From the NCBI GenBank assembly GCA_002083825.1, contig DAZV01000026.1, forward strand, positions 487,119 through 551,118: a DNA stretch of 64,000 bases. The letters run 5' to 3'. Positions 54,508-63,586 of this stretch are shown here, piece by piece. The notes under the pieces were generated by a model. It was not told the DNA's origin, searched no databases, and worked only from the letters and a program-made list of their open reading frames with translations. The stretch's first letter is position 1. Every line of letters starts with the position of its first letter. The translations under genes were made by a program, and so were the position numbers. The DNA comes from Candidatus Sericytochromatia bacterium S15B-MN24 CBMW_12. GTDB lineage: Bacteria; Cyanobacteriota; Sericytochromatia; S15B-MN24; UBA4093.

Positions 54508-55200
54508 ATGCTGTCCAAATCCCAAGCGCGCGCGTTCTTTGTCGGCGGAACCTTCCTGTTCTCGGCCATCTTCCTGTGGCTGACCGTCGACACCTTGCGC
54601 CAGATCCCCAAGCAGACCAAATCCGAAATCATGACGGCCGACGTCATTCGCGGTAAGCACTTGTTCGACAAGAACAACTGCATGGGATGCCACACCATCA
54701 TGGGTGAAGGAGGCTACTACGCTCCTGAACTCACCAAGGTCTATGACCGCCGCGGTCCCGAATGGATGAAACTCTTCCTCAAGGATCCGCAGGCCATGTA
54801 TCCCGGCGAGCGGAAAATGACCCAGTACAACTTCAAGGACGAGGAGATGGACGATCTGATCGCCTTCTTCAAGTGGGTTGGCCAGATGGACCTCAACGGC
54901 TTCCCCGCCAAACCCGACCTTGCTCCTCCGGCCGCTGCCGCCCCCATTTCAGCTGCCTCCCAGGCCGCGGCCAAGCCCGCGATGTTCTCGGGCGTCTGCA
55001 TGAGCTGCCACCAGGTCGCAGGACAGGGTGGTACCGTCGGCCCCGCCCTCGATGGCGTGGGATCCCGCATGACCGAAATCGAGATCGCCACCTTCATCGG
55101 CGACCCTCAAAAGGTGAGGCCCGGCACCGCCATGCCCAACCTCGGCCTGAGCGAACCCGTGAAGACCGAGCTGGCCAGTTACCTGGCCGGTCTGCGCTAG
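54508..55200 (+). CDS. norC: Cytochrome c subunit of NO reductase with a second haem c domain
   Basis: The 230-residue protein begins with an anchor helix (about 10-30) and the NorC domain, with the haem motif C58-M-G-C61-H62 and IMGEGGYYAPELTKVY. A Pro/Ala linker (about 138-157) leads to a second cytochrome domain with C164-M-S-C167-H168 and a GTAMPN Met ligand candidate. Usual NorC is ~150 residues with one haem, so this is an unusual two-haem form. It passes electrons to NorB. A run of eight C lies just before the AAGGAG site. Confidence 0.93.
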   Translation: MLSKSQARAFFVGGTFLFSAIFLWLTVDTLRQIPKQTKSEIMTADVIRGKHLFDKNNCMGCHTIMGEGGYYAPELTKVYDRRGPEWMKLFLKDPQAMYPGERKMTQYNFKDEEMDDLIAFFKWVGQMDLNGFPAKPDLAPPAAAAPISAASQAAAKPAMFSGVCMSCHQVAGQGGTVGPALDGVGSRMTEIEIATFIGDPQKVRPGTAMPNLGLSEPVKTELASYLAGLR

Positions 55201-55210
55201 GAGTGACCGC

Positions 55211-56587
55211 ATGACCATTAAATTCGAATCCCAAAAGGTCGCCTACTGGTTCTTCCTGTCGGCCATCTTGCTCTTCAGCCTGCAGATCGTCTACGGCTTC
55301 ATCATGGGCTTCGCCCACATGGGCTACGACGGCCTTCACAACTTCATCCCCTTCAACACCGCCCGCGCGGTCCATACCAACCTGCTGGTCTTCTGGTTGT
55401 TGCTCGGCTTCATGGGCGCGGCTTACTTCATCATCCCGGAAGAATCCGACCGAGAGCTTTACTCGGTTCCGCTGGCTTACATCCAGCTCGTCACCTTCCT
55501 GGCCGTCGGCGTGATCGCCCTCGCCGGTTACCACATGAACATCTGGGAAGGCCGGAAGTTCCTCGAAATTCCGCGCCCGCTCGACTACCTTGTCGTGGTC
55601 AACATCCTGACGTTCCTCTTCAACACCGGCATGACCATCTGGAAGGCCCCGCGCTTCTCGACCACCGGCATCGTGCTCTACGGCGGTCTCTTCTCGGCGG
55701 CTCTCCTTTACCTGCCCGGCATGATCACCTTCGATCACCAGACCCTCGACTCCTACTTCCGCTGGTGGGTCGTCCACCTCTGGGTGGAAGGCGTCTGGGA
55801 ACTCATCATGGGCGGCATGCTCGCCTATCTCTTGATCAAGCTCACCGGTATCGACCGCGAGATCATCGAGAAGTGGCTCTACGTGATCGTCGGGATCACC
55901 TTCCTTTCGGGAATCCTCGGTACCGGCCACCACTACTACTACATCGGCGCCCCCAAGTACTGGCTGATGGTCGGCGGCATCTTCGGTGCCCTCGAACCCC
56001 TGGCCTTCCTCGCCATGGCCCTCTGGGCCCTCGCGATGGCCCGCAAGGGCGGCGGAAGCCACCCCAACAAGAGTGCCCTATCCTGGTCTCTCGGCTGCGC
56101 CGTGATGTCCTTCGTCGGTGCGGGCTTCCTCGGTTTCGCCCACACCCTGCCTCAGGTCAACATGTGGACCCACGGCACCCTCGTCACCGCCATGCACGGC
56201 CACCTGGCCTTCTGGGGCGCCTACGCGATGATCGTCCTCGGCATCATCACCTACGCCATGCCCCTGCTCACCGGTCGAAAGCTCTATGAATCGCCGATGG
56301 AGCAAGTGTCGTTCTGGATGGCCAACATCGGCATGGTCGCCATGACCGCCGCGTTCGCCGTCGCCGGCATCACCCAAGTCTACCTGGAGCGCAAGGTCGG
56401 CATGGACTTCCTGTTGGTCCAGAAGGAACTGCACCCGCACTTCCTGGGACTCGTGCTAGCAGCCTCGCTCTTCGCCGTCGGAATTCTGGCCTTCATCATC
56501 CAGTTCTTCCGCTACGGCCTGCCCGTGGCCGCCACCAAACCCAAGCCCCACGGGTCGCTCTCGGGATCCGAAGCGCTCAACCCGTAA
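55211..56587 (+). CDS. norB: Nitric oxide reductase catalytic subunit
   Basis: The 458-residue membrane protein has 12 helices and the NorB haem/FeB histidines: NTARAVHTNLLVFWLLLGF, WWVVHLWVEGVWELIMGGML (catalytic His and Glu), GTGHHYYYIG and MHGHLAFWGAY. It reduces two NO to N2O. TAGGAG precedes the ATG, and the gene starts ten bases after norC. A hairpin lies between its stop and norQ. The distinct qNOR at 43-46 kb makes this a second NO reductase. Confidence 0.97.
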   Translation: MTIKFESQKVAYWFFLSAILLFSLQIVYGFIMGFAHMGYDGLHNFIPFNTARAVHTNLLVFWLLLGFMGAAYFIIPEESDRELYSVPLAYIQLVTFLAVGVIALAGYHMNIWEGRKFLEIPRPLDYLVVVNILTFLFNTGMTIWKAPRFSTTGIVLYGGLFSAALLYLPGMITFDHQTLDSYFRWWVVHLWVEGVWELIMGGMLAYLLIKLTGIDREIIEKWLYVIVGITFLSGILGTGHHYYYIGAPKYWLMVGGIFGALEPLAFLAMALWALAMARKGGGSHPNKSALSWSLGCAVMSFVGAGFLGFAHTLPQVNMWTHGTLVTAMHGHLAFWGAYAMIVLGIITYAMPLLTGRKLYESPMEQVSFWMANIGMVAMTAAFAVAGITQVYLERKVGMDFLLVQKELHPHFLGLVLAASLFAVGILAFIIQFFRYGLPVAATKPKPHGSLSGSEALNP

Positions 56588-56594
56588 GCCCCGA

Positions 56595-56620
56595 GGCCGG
56601 CTCCCTTCCGGGAGCCGGCC
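56595..56620 (+). terminator. Hairpin between norB and norQ
   Basis: GGCCGGCTCCC pairs with GGGAGCCGGCC around TTCC, eight bases after the norB stop. There is no long T tail. It could attenuate read-through or protect the norCB mRNA end. Confidence 0.6.
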
Positions 56621-56642
56621 CCATTTCTAGAAGGAACGGTCA

Positions 56643-57425
56643 ATGCCCGCCATGGAAACCCCCTACTACCGCGAGATCGGCCACGAAGTCGGCATCTGCG
56701 AACTGGCCTGGCGCGAAAACCTGCCCTTGCTGCTCAAGGGGCCTACCGGCAGCGGCAAGACCCGCTTCGTAGAGCACATGGCCCGCCGTCTCGGCCGCCC
56801 CCTCATCACCATCGCCTGCAACGAAGACACCACCGCCGCGGACCTGCTGGGCCGCCACCTGATCATCGGGGGAGACACCGTCTGGATGGACGGTCCGCTC
56901 ACCCGAGCCGTCCGCGAGGGCGCCATCGTCTACCTCGACGAGTTCCTGGAAGCCCGGGCCGATACCCTGGTCGTCATCCACGCCCTCACCGACCATCGCC
57001 GCCGTCTCTACCTCGATCGCCTCAACGAAGAACTGGTCGCGCCGCCCACGTTCATGCTGATCGTCTCCTACAATCCCGGCTACCAGCAAGGCTTCAAAGA
57101 GCTCAAACCCTCGACCCGCCAGCGCTTCCTCGCGCTCGACTTCACCTACCCCGAAGCCGACGTCGAAAAGGAAATCGTCATCGCCGAAACCGGCCTCGCC
57201 GCCGATCGCGCCAAGCAACTCGTCAAGCTCGCCGGCAAGATCCGCAACCTCAAACACCTCGGCCTCAGCGAAGCCCCCTCCACCCGACTCCTCGTCGGCG
57301 CCGCCAAGCTCATGCACTCCGGTCTGGCCCCCCGGCTCGCCTGCCAGGTCGCCGTGGTCAATGCCCTCACCGACGATCCCGAAGTCGCCGAGAGCCTGCA
57401 AGACCTCGCCAACCTCCACTTCTAG
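56643..57425 (+). CDS. norQ: NorQ, MoxR-type AAA+ ATPase
   Basis: The 260-residue protein has a Walker A GPTGSGKT (33-40), a Walker B IVYLDEFLEA (about 94-103) and sensor SYNPGYQQGFKEL. NorQ with NorD activates NO reductase by inserting the non-haem iron. AAGGAAC precedes the ATG; an ATG three codons later is possible. It is followed two bases later by norD. Confidence 0.96.
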   Translation: MPAMETPYYREIGHEVGICELAWRENLPLLLKGPTGSGKTRFVEHMARRLGRPLITIACNEDTTAADLLGRHLIIGGDTVWMDGPLTRAVREGAIVYLDEFLEARADTLVVIHALTDHRRRLYLDRLNEELVAPPTFMLIVSYNPGYQQGFKELKPSTRQRFLALDFTYPEADVEKEIVIAETGLAADRAKQLVKLAGKIRNLKHLGLSEAPSTRLLVGAAKLMHSGLAPRLACQVAVVNALTDDPEVAESLQDLANLHF

Positions 57426-57427
57426 AC

Positions 57428-59242
57428 ATGCTCAAGCGCAAAGCCCGCCGTGACGGCTCCGAGCCCTCCGCCAAGCCTCGATTCAACGCCGAAGAGGCTG
57501 CCGCCACCGGCCTCGGGAAGGTCCTCGACTTCGACCTCCAGTTCCTCATCTGGCAAGGCTTCGACAAGGCGCTGAAGTGGGTCTCCCGGGACCGCGCCGA
57601 GGACCGCCGCCAAAAGCTCGCCGTCTCCCTCGAAGACGGTCGAGAGCGCCTCCAGACGCTCGCTCGGGGTCTGTCCGGATTGCCCCTCATCGTCCGACCG
57701 ACCTCCGACCTCCCGGGTACCGACGGGCGCCACCTCTTGCTGCCCAAGCAATCCGCCTTCTTCGAAGATGAAGCCGACAACCGCCGCGTACTCATGCTCC
57801 TGACCGTCATCCTTTCCGAGGCCGCCCGCCTCGGGCTGCACGGAGATCGCGATCCGCTGCCTCCCGATCCCGCCGCGTGGACCGACAATTTGCTCATGAG
57901 CTATCCCGGACTCCAAGAGGAACTCCGGCGCCATCGCGACATCGACGCCGCGCGCCTCGAGAGCTACCCGGAGGCCGCTCCCGCCCTGACGTTCCGCTTC
58001 ATCCAACGTCACCAAGGCCTGCTCCCCCCCGGCGGCGTCGCGGGCGACACCCCTGAATCCATCGAGGGCAGCGAGGCCGAAGCTCCGGTCCAGGAAGGCG
58101 TCAAACGCACCACCGTCGACAAGGACGAGCAAGAGGCCAATACCCTCATGCATAACTTCGAGAAGGTCGAGACGCTCGACGAGTACAAGGGCCTGGCCCG
58201 TGATTTCGACGGCGAGGACCAGCTCGAAGACCACCTCGAAGCCTTGCAGGAACTCAAGATGACCGAGGTCATCCGCGTCGACGAGACCGTCCACTCGGTC
58301 TACCGTACCGAGATCCTCATGACCGACGGCATCGGAGACGTCGCCGCCGAGGCGGTGGGGGGGATCCCCTACGACGAATGGGACGCCAAGAGACGCTCCT
58401 ACCGGAAAGGCTGGTGCCGCGTCTTTCCGGGTGTCATCGCGGATCGCGATCCGGACTGGGCGGCCGAACGCCTGCCGCAACTCGGCGATTCCATTCGCCG
58501 CCTGAAAAAGACCCTGGAAAAGGTCGTCAGCGCGACCGAAAAGGTTCGCCGACAGAAGGACGGGGCCGATCTCGACCTCGATGCCGCCATCGAGAACCGC
58601 GTCCGCCTCAACCTCAAGGAAAGCCCGCTCGAAAACCTCTATCTCGACCGCAAGCGCCGCCGCCGCGACCTCGCCGTCCTGGTCCTGGTGGATCTCAGCC
58701 TCTCGACCGATGCCCACGTCGAGGGGCGGCGCGTGCTGGACGTCGCCAAGGATTCCCTCCTGGTGCTCTCCGAGGTCTTCGCGCACTACGGCGATCAGGT
58801 CGAGGTGGCGGGCTTCTACAGCCACACCCGCAACCAGGTCTTCTACCAGACCCTGAAGCGATTCAACGAGCCCTGGACCTTCCTGAAGGCCGCCATCGGC
58901 GCCCTCGAACCCCGAGGCTACACGCGAATCGGTCCCGCCCTGCGCCATGCGACCCGCCAATTGCTTAAGGCCAAGGCCAAACACCGGGTCCTGCTCGTCC
59001 TGAGCGACGGAAAGCCAAGCGATTTCGACCGCTACGAGGGGCGCTACGGCATCGGCGATATCCGCCAGGCCATCCGGGAAGCCGAAAGCCAGGGAGTGCA
59101 TATCCACGCCCTGGCCATCGACAAGCAAGCCAGAGACTACTTGCCCCAAATGCTGGGCAGCCAGCGCTTCGCCATCATGAGACACCCCGGTGAACTACCG
59201 GACGCCCTCGGCCGCTTCTTCATGGCCTTGCTCAAACGCTGA
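57428..59242 (+). CDS. norD: NorD, VWA-domain activator of NO reductase
   Basis: The 604-residue protein has a helical N-terminal half and a C-terminal von Willebrand A domain (about 410-600) with the MIDAS motif VDLSLSTD (DxSxS, about 421-428) and SDGKPSD later. It partners NorQ. The start is an ATG two bases after the norQ stop, without a clear ribosome site, so translation is coupled. The stop TGA abuts the convergent TCA of the next gene. Confidence 0.95.
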   Translation: MLKRKARRDGSEPSAKPRFNAEEAAATGLGKVLDFDLQFLIWQGFDKALKWVSRDRAEDRRQKLAVSLEDGRERLQTLARGLSGLPLIVRPTSDLPGTDGRHLLLPKQSAFFEDEADNRRVLMLLTVILSEAARLGLHGDRDPLPPDPAAWTDNLLMSYPGLQEELRRHRDIDAARLESYPEAAPALTFRFIQRHQGLLPPGGVAGDTPESIEGSEAEAPVQEGVKRTTVDKDEQEANTLMHNFEKVETLDEYKGLARDFDGEDQLEDHLEALQELKMTEVIRVDETVHSVYRTEILMTDGIGDVAAEAVGGIPYDEWDAKRRSYRKGWCRVFPGVIADRDPDWAAERLPQLGDSIRRLKKTLEKVVSATEKVRRQKDGADLDLDAAIENRVRLNLKESPLENLYLDRKRRRRDLAVLVLVDLSLSTDAHVEGRRVLDVAKDSLLVLSEVFAHYGDQVEVAGFYSHTRNQVFYQTLKRFNEPWTFLKAAIGALEPRGYTRIGPALRHATRQLLKAKAKHRVLLVLSDGKPSDFDRYEGRYGIGDIRQAIREAESQGVHIHALAIDKQARDYLPQMLGSQRFAIMRHPGELPDALGRFFMALLKR

Positions 59243-59869
59243 TCAGCCGCCGTGGGCCTCCACGTCCTTCACGATCTTCTCGGCCTCGGCCGCCCACGCG
59301 CCTTCCTGTCCGTCGCGGAAGTAGGGCATGAAGTTGCAGGCAAGGAGCGCCTTGAAGGCTCGGCTGCGATCGCGCATGACCCAGTTTCGTAGGCGCGTCT
59401 GACGCAGGCGCGCGAACCAGGCCAGGGCCTCGCCGTAGCTCTCGTCGAGGATTTCGCCCAGGCGATCGCGGACCCAGACGGCGAATGCGGGGCTCGTGCC
59501 CCCGCTGGAGACCGCGATCTCGAGGTTTCCCCGCCGCAGGATGGCCGGCATGTAAAAGTCGGCCCCCTCCAGGTCGTCGACCGCCGCAGCCAGGATACCC
59601 CGCCCCACGGCCTCGACGTAGAGCTTGCGGTTCAGCTCCTTGTCGTCGGTGCCGAAGATGGCGAGCTTCATCCCGTCGAGATCGGAAAGCACGGCCTCCC
59701 GCTGGACGATGCGTGCCCCCTCCAGGTCGATCGGGGCGTCGGGAGCGACGATGGTCACCCTCGCCCCCGCTTCGATGAGCCGCCTGGCCTTGGGCAACGC
59801 GATGGCTCCCGCTCCGACCACCAGGCAAGGCCAGGCCTCGATGCGCATGTTGACGGTAAACAAGGTCAT
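59243..59869 (-). CDS. Precorrin-2 dehydrogenase / sirohydrochlorin ferrochelatase-type (SirC/Met8-like)
   Basis: The 208-residue protein opens with a Rossmann NAD motif, CLVVGAGAIALPKARRL (about 15-31), followed by the precorrin-2-dehydrogenase signature AVDDLEGADFYMPAILRRG and ISSGGTSPA-like AVSSGGTSPA (about 118-127). It oxidises precorrin-2 to sirohydrochlorin, the precursor of sirohaem and haem d1, which fits the nir genes that follow. The C-terminal methyltransferase of CysG is absent. The gene precedes nothing on the other side and is convergent with norD. Confidence 0.9.
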   Translation of the reverse strand: MTLFTVNMRIEAWPCLVVGAGAIALPKARRLIEAGARVTIVAPDAPIDLEGARIVQREAVLSDLDGMKLAIFGTDDKELNRKLYVEAVGRGILAAAVDDLEGADFYMPAILRRGNLEIAVSSGGTSPAFAVWVRDRLGEILDESYGEALAWFARLRQTRLRNWVMRDRSRAFKALLACNFMPYFRDGQEGAWAAEAEKIVKDVEAHGG

Positions 59870-59902
59870 GACGAGGATCCCTTCTCTGTTGTGCCGTAGG
59901 CG

Positions 59903-61471
59903 CTAGTGGCTGGTTCCGGCCGAACGCGTGGTTTTGTTGTAGACGTTGTACTTGCCGGAAGGCTTCTTCATCGGCAGGCGCTTCACCTCTTCGAGCGTCT
60001 TCGCGTCGTAGACGATCAGCGCGCCGTCGTGTTCCCAGATGCTCACCAGGGCGTAACGCCCATCCCTCGTGAACTCGACGTGGCTCGCGGTCTTGCCGGG
60101 CTCGGGCTTCAGGCTGGCCTTCACCTCGAGCGTCCTCTTGTCGATCACGGTCATGACGTCCTTGTTGGGACCGTTCATCCCGTCCACCCAGGCGTAGGGG
60201 CTGTTCTCGTGGCTGCGCATGAAGAAGCCGGGCCCCGAGGTGGGGATCTGCTTGAGGGTCTTCCAGGTCTTCATGTCGATGATGCTCACGACCCATTCCT
60301 TGAGGTTGGGGGTGGCCAAGACCATGCGGCCGTCGACCTCCCAGGTGATCCCCGAGCCCAGGTGCGGCATCCCCGGCAAGTCGATGTTGGCGACCTTCCT
60401 GCCGGTATCCAGGTCGATCACCTGACCCTGGTGGCCTTGGCGCGAGGCGCCGATCAGGTGGCGGTAGCTTTGGTCGAAGAAGAAGTCATCCAGGTAGTCC
60501 TCGACCATGATCGCGCGCGGTTTGAAAGTTTGCTCGCCCACCAGCATCTCGCCCGAGTTGGGACCGAAGTCGTGGACCCAGCCCTTTTTCTTGGCGGGGA
60601 GGGCGTAGGGAATTTCCCAGACCTCGGGGCTGTCCTTGAGGGCCACGATGAAGCTCTTGCGGGGGGCTGCCTGGTACACGGCGCTCACCCGGGAGGTCTT
60701 TCCTTCCTGGGTCTTGACGGGGATGACCTTCATCAAGGAGAGATCCTCGGCCTTGAGAACGACCAAGGTATGGGGAAGGTAGTTGCCGACCAGGATGAAC
60801 TTCCCGTCGTCGGAGACGGCCAGGTTGCGGGTGTTGATGCCGGCTCGGATCTCGTGGGTGGTCTTCTGGTTGTAGATGTCGTAGCGGCTGATCCAGCCGT
60901 CGCGCGAGGCGAAGTAGACGAAGCGGCCGTCGGGCGAGAATTTGGGGCCGCCATGAAGCGCGAAGCGGGTCTGGAAGCGGTCGATGGGCTCGAAGCGATC
61001 GCCGTCCAGCAGGGTCGCGTGGTGGTCTCCGAGCTCGACGACGATGAAGAGGTTCCGGGGATCGGCCTTGAAAAGCGGCTTGTCCGGAAGGGGCTTCGCG
61101 ACGTGGACGAGGCGCGAGGCTCGGATCTCGGGGTAGTTCCATTCGGGCACGCTCGCGGGCGGCGTGTAGACGTAATCGGCGAGGGCCTTGATTTCCGGTT
61201 CCGAGAGCGAATCGGCGAACCCGGGCATCTGGGTGGCGGGCCGTCCGTATCCGATGACCTTGAGGGCCTCGGGGCGGCGAACGCGTTCGAGGTTTTCCGG
61301 CAGGAGCGCGGGGCCCATGCCGCCGAGCCGATCGACGCCGTGGCAGGAGGCGCAGTTCTGCTGGTAGAGGGCCTTCACATCCGGCTTGGCCGGCTGCGCG
61401 GAAGCCGGCAGACTCGAGCAGCCGACCGCCGCCAGCAGCAACCCTAAAAAGGCCGTGAACAGAGCATTCAT
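59903..61471 (-). CDS. Cytochrome c - haem d1 domain protein (NirN/NirS-family)
   Basis: The 522-residue protein has a possible lipobox (AVGC, Cys18), a haem c site C40-A-S-C43-H44, and a C-terminal eight-bladed propeller of the d1 type (about 140-522), ending KPSGKYNVYN-KTTRSAGTSH. Position after nirJ and the size favour NirN (dihydro-haem d1 dehydrogenase) or a NirF-like protein rather than NirS itself, but the sequence alone cannot exclude NirS. I start it at the ATG 61469-61471, with AGGAGG five bases upstream; a GTG two codons earlier is inside that site. It is the last nir gene of this unit. Confidence 0.8.
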   Translation of the reverse strand: MNALFTAFLGLLLAAVGCSSLPASAQPAKPDVKALYQQNCASCHGVDRLGGMGPALLPENLERVRRPEALKVIGYGRPATQMPGFADSLSEPEIKALADYVYTPPASVPEWNYPEIRASRLVHVAKPLPDKPLFKADPRNLFIVVELGDHHATLLDGDRFEPIDRFQTRFALHGGPKFSPDGRFVYFASRDGWISRYDIYNQKTTHEIRAGINTRNLAVSDDGKFILVGNYLPHTLVVLKAEDLSLMKVIPVKTQEGKTSRVSAVYQAAPRKSFIVALKDSPEVWEIPYALPAKKKGWVHDFGPNSGEMLVGEQTFKPRAIMVEDYLDDFFFDQSYRHLIGASRQGHQGQVIDLDTGRKVANIDLPGMPHLGSGITWEVDGRMVLATPNLKEWVVSIIDMKTWKTLKQIPTSGPGFFMRSHENSPYAWVDGMNGPNKDVMTVIDKRTLEVKASLKPEPGKTASHVEFTRDGRYALVSIWEHDGALIVYDAKTLEEVKRLPMKKPSGKYNVYNKTTRSAGTSH

Positions 61472-61480
61472 TTTCACCTC

Positions 61481-62659
61481 CTACCCCAGAACCGGCTGGG
61501 GAAGCCCGATCTCGTCGTCGGTCAGGTAGCAGGCCGGGTCCTCGGCCCAGACATCCCCGGTCAGTTGCAGGGCGCGAACGCGGGTATTGCCTCCGCAGAC
61601 GTCGAAGTAGGCGCACTCGGCACAGCGTCCCGTCACCGGGCGGGGATGAGCCTTGAGGCCAGCCATCAGAGGGTTGGAGACGTCCGGCCAGATCTCCGAG
61701 AAGGGGCGCTCCCGGACGTTGCCAAGGGTGGTTTCCCACCACATGGTGTCGGGGTGGACGTTTCCGAGGTTGTCGATGTTCGAGATGTTGATGCCGGTGG
61801 AGTTCCCCCCCCACTGCGCGAGCTTTCCGCGAAGGTGATCGATCCGCTCCTGGGGGAAGCGCGTCCGCGCCCAGTGAAGCAGGTAGATGGCGTCGGCGTC
61901 GTTGTTGCCGGAGACGAACTCCTTCGCCGAGCCGCTCGAGCCGCTGGCACCTTGTTCGACGTGGCGCCAGCAGGCCTCGAAGAGGAGGTCCATGGCCTGG
62001 CGGGTGGTGGCGAAGAAGGCGTCTTCCTTGCGGTTGACGTTGCCGCGGCCGGCGTAGTTGAGGTGCGAGAGGTAGAACTTGTCGATGTTTTCCTGCTCCA
62101 TGAGTTCGAGCAGGGCGGGCAGGTCGTGGGCGTTACCCTGGGTGAGGGTGAAACGGACCCCCACCCGGATGCCGCGTTCCTGGCAGAGGCGGATGCCGGA
62201 CAGGGAGCTTTCGAACGCTCCGGCCTTGCGCCGAAAGTGGTCATGGGTCTCGCGGATGCCGTCCAGGCTGATACCGACGTAGTTGTAGCCAGCCTCGGCG
62301 ATGGCGTCGATGTTCGCTTCGTCGATGATCGTTCCGTTGGTGGACAGGCCCACGTAGAAGCCCATCTCCTTGGCGCGCCGGCTGATCGCGAAGATGTCGG
62401 GTCGCAGCAAGGGTTCGCCCCCCGAGAGGATCAGGACCGGGACCTTGAAGCGCCGGAGATCGGCCATGACCTCGAAGACCTCGGTGGTGGAGAGTTCGCC
62501 CGGGAACTCGCGGTTGGAGGAGATTGCGTAGCAGTGCTTGCAGGCCAGGTTGCAACGCCGGGTCAGGTTCCAGATCACGACGGGGCCGGGAGGGTTGCGC
62601 TTCGGCTCGAGGGGGGTCGGTGCAAGCAGCTCTTGCATGTACTGTGAAATGCGGAACAT
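61481..62659 (-). CDS. nirJ: NirJ, radical SAM haem d1 biosynthesis protein
   Basis: The 392-residue radical SAM protein has C36-NLA-C40-KH-C43, LILSGGEPLLRPD and STNGT. A C-terminal extra cluster motif has GRCAECAYFDVCGGN. NirJ removes propionate chains to give the d1 oxo groups. AAAGGAT precedes the ATG. The stop lies nine bases before the cytochrome c/d1 gene start. Order nirL-nirG-nirH-nirJ matches the Pseudomonas-type nir operon. Confidence 0.94.
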   Translation of the reverse strand: MFRISQYMQELLAPTPLEPKRNPPGPVVIWNLTRRCNLACKHCYAISSNREFPGELSTTEVFEVMADLRRFKVPVLILSGGEPLLRPDIFAISRRAKEMGFYVGLSTNGTIIDEANIDAIAEAGYNYVGISLDGIRETHDHFRRKAGAFESSLSGIRLCQERGIRVGVRFTLTQGNAHDLPALLELMEQENIDKFYLSHLNYAGRGNVNRKEDAFFATTRQAMDLLFEACWRHVEQGASGSSGSAKEFVSGNNDADAIYLLHWARTRFPQERIDHLRGKLAQWGGNSTGINISNIDNLGNVHPDTMWWETTLGNVRERPFSEIWPDVSNPLMAGLKAHPRPVTGRCAECAYFDVCGGNTRVRALQLTGDVWAEDPACYLTDDEIGLPQPVLG

Positions 62660-62669
62660 GACTATCCTT

Positions 62670-63146
62670 TCACGCGTTCAGCCGAAGGCCGGTCTTCTTG
62701 AGGATTCGCTTGCTGTAGAGCACCTTGTGACCGCGGTTCGCTTCGCCGAGAATCTTGACGATGACGCCCACCAGGAGCTCGACCTCGTCGCGGTCATGGC
62801 CGTGAAGCATGGCGAAGAGGTTGTAGGGCCAGTGGGGGAGATGGCGAGGGCGGCGGTAGCAGTGGCTCACGAAGTCGAGCTTTCCGATGCGCTCGCCTAG
62901 CAGGTCGACGACGTCGTCGGGGACGTCCCAGACGGACATGCCGTTGGCCTTGTAGCCGAGCGCATAGTGATTGGGCACCAGGCCGATCCGGCGGATCTTT
63001 CCGGTTGACAGCATGTTTTCCAAGCGCGCGATCACTTCCGCTTGATCCACGCCGATCGCGTCGGCGATCGCCTGGTACGGCTCCGCGACCAGGGGCAAGC
63101 CTGCCTGGGTGGCGAGCACGATCCGGCGGTCGATGTCGTCCCTCAT
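62670..63146 (-). CDS. nirH: Sirohaem decarboxylase subunit, NirH-type
   Basis: This 158-residue Lrp/AsnC-like protein has an N-terminal winged helix (about 1-60) and an RAM-type domain with HCYRRPRHLPHWPYNLFAML (about 95-114), typical of NirH/NirL. It decarboxylates sirohaem to didecarboxysirohaem with a NirG/NirD-type partner. It overlaps nirG by four bases (ATGA) and is followed by nirJ after ten bases. NirH versus NirL is assigned from gene order. Confidence 0.85.
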   Translation of the reverse strand: MRDDIDRRIVLATQAGLPLVAEPYQAIADAIGVDQAEVIARLENMLSTGKIRRIGLVPNHYALGYKANGMSVWDVPDDVVDLLGERIGKLDFVSHCYRRPRHLPHWPYNLFAMLHGHDRDEVELLVGVIVKILGEANRGHKVLYSKRILKKTGLRLNA

Positions 63147-63586
63147 GCGCGCAACCTCAGCTCCACGAAGAACTCCTTTTCCTTGGGCATGGGGTAGACC
63201 GGGTAGCCGGTCTCGGCCTCGATCCGGGCGATGACGTCGGGGGTCGATTCGGCCTTTTCGGTGGCGAGGACGAACCACATGTTGAGGTCATGCTCGCGCT
63301 CGTAGTTGTGCGCGACTTCCACGCAGGCGTTGACCTGTTCGGCCACCCGCTCGAAGTCTTCGGGGGGAATGCGCATGGCGGCCAGGGTGAAGCGGCCGCC
63401 CATGCGGTCGACGTGATACATGGGGCCGAAGCGCGTGAGGATGCCCTCTGCGCGCATGCGCGAGATCCGGTCGATCAGCTCCGCCTCGCAGAGGCCCAAT
63501 CGCTCGCCCATGACCTTGAAGGGTCGAGGAGTCAGGGGGAACTCCCCCTGCATGGTGTTGATGATCCGGCGGTCCATGGCGTCCAT
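63143..63586 (-). CDS. nirG: Sirohaem decarboxylase subunit, NirG-type
   Basis: The 147-residue Lrp/AsnC-like protein has a winged helix (about 1-55) and the signature NYEREHDLNMWFVLATE (about 94-110), with a GRFTLAAMRIPPE lead, as in NirG/NirD. It pairs with the NirH-type protein. GGAGGAG lies before the ATG, and the upstream stop is directly adjacent. The active-site His/Tyr/Arg set cannot be confirmed by eye. Confidence 0.85.
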   Translation of the reverse strand: MDAMDRRIINTMQGEFPLTPRPFKVMGERLGLCEAELIDRISRMRAEGILTRFGPMYHVDRMGGRFTLAAMRIPPEDFERVAEQVNACVEVAHNYEREHDLNMWFVLATEKAESTPDVIARIEAETGYPVYPMPKEKEFFVELRLRA

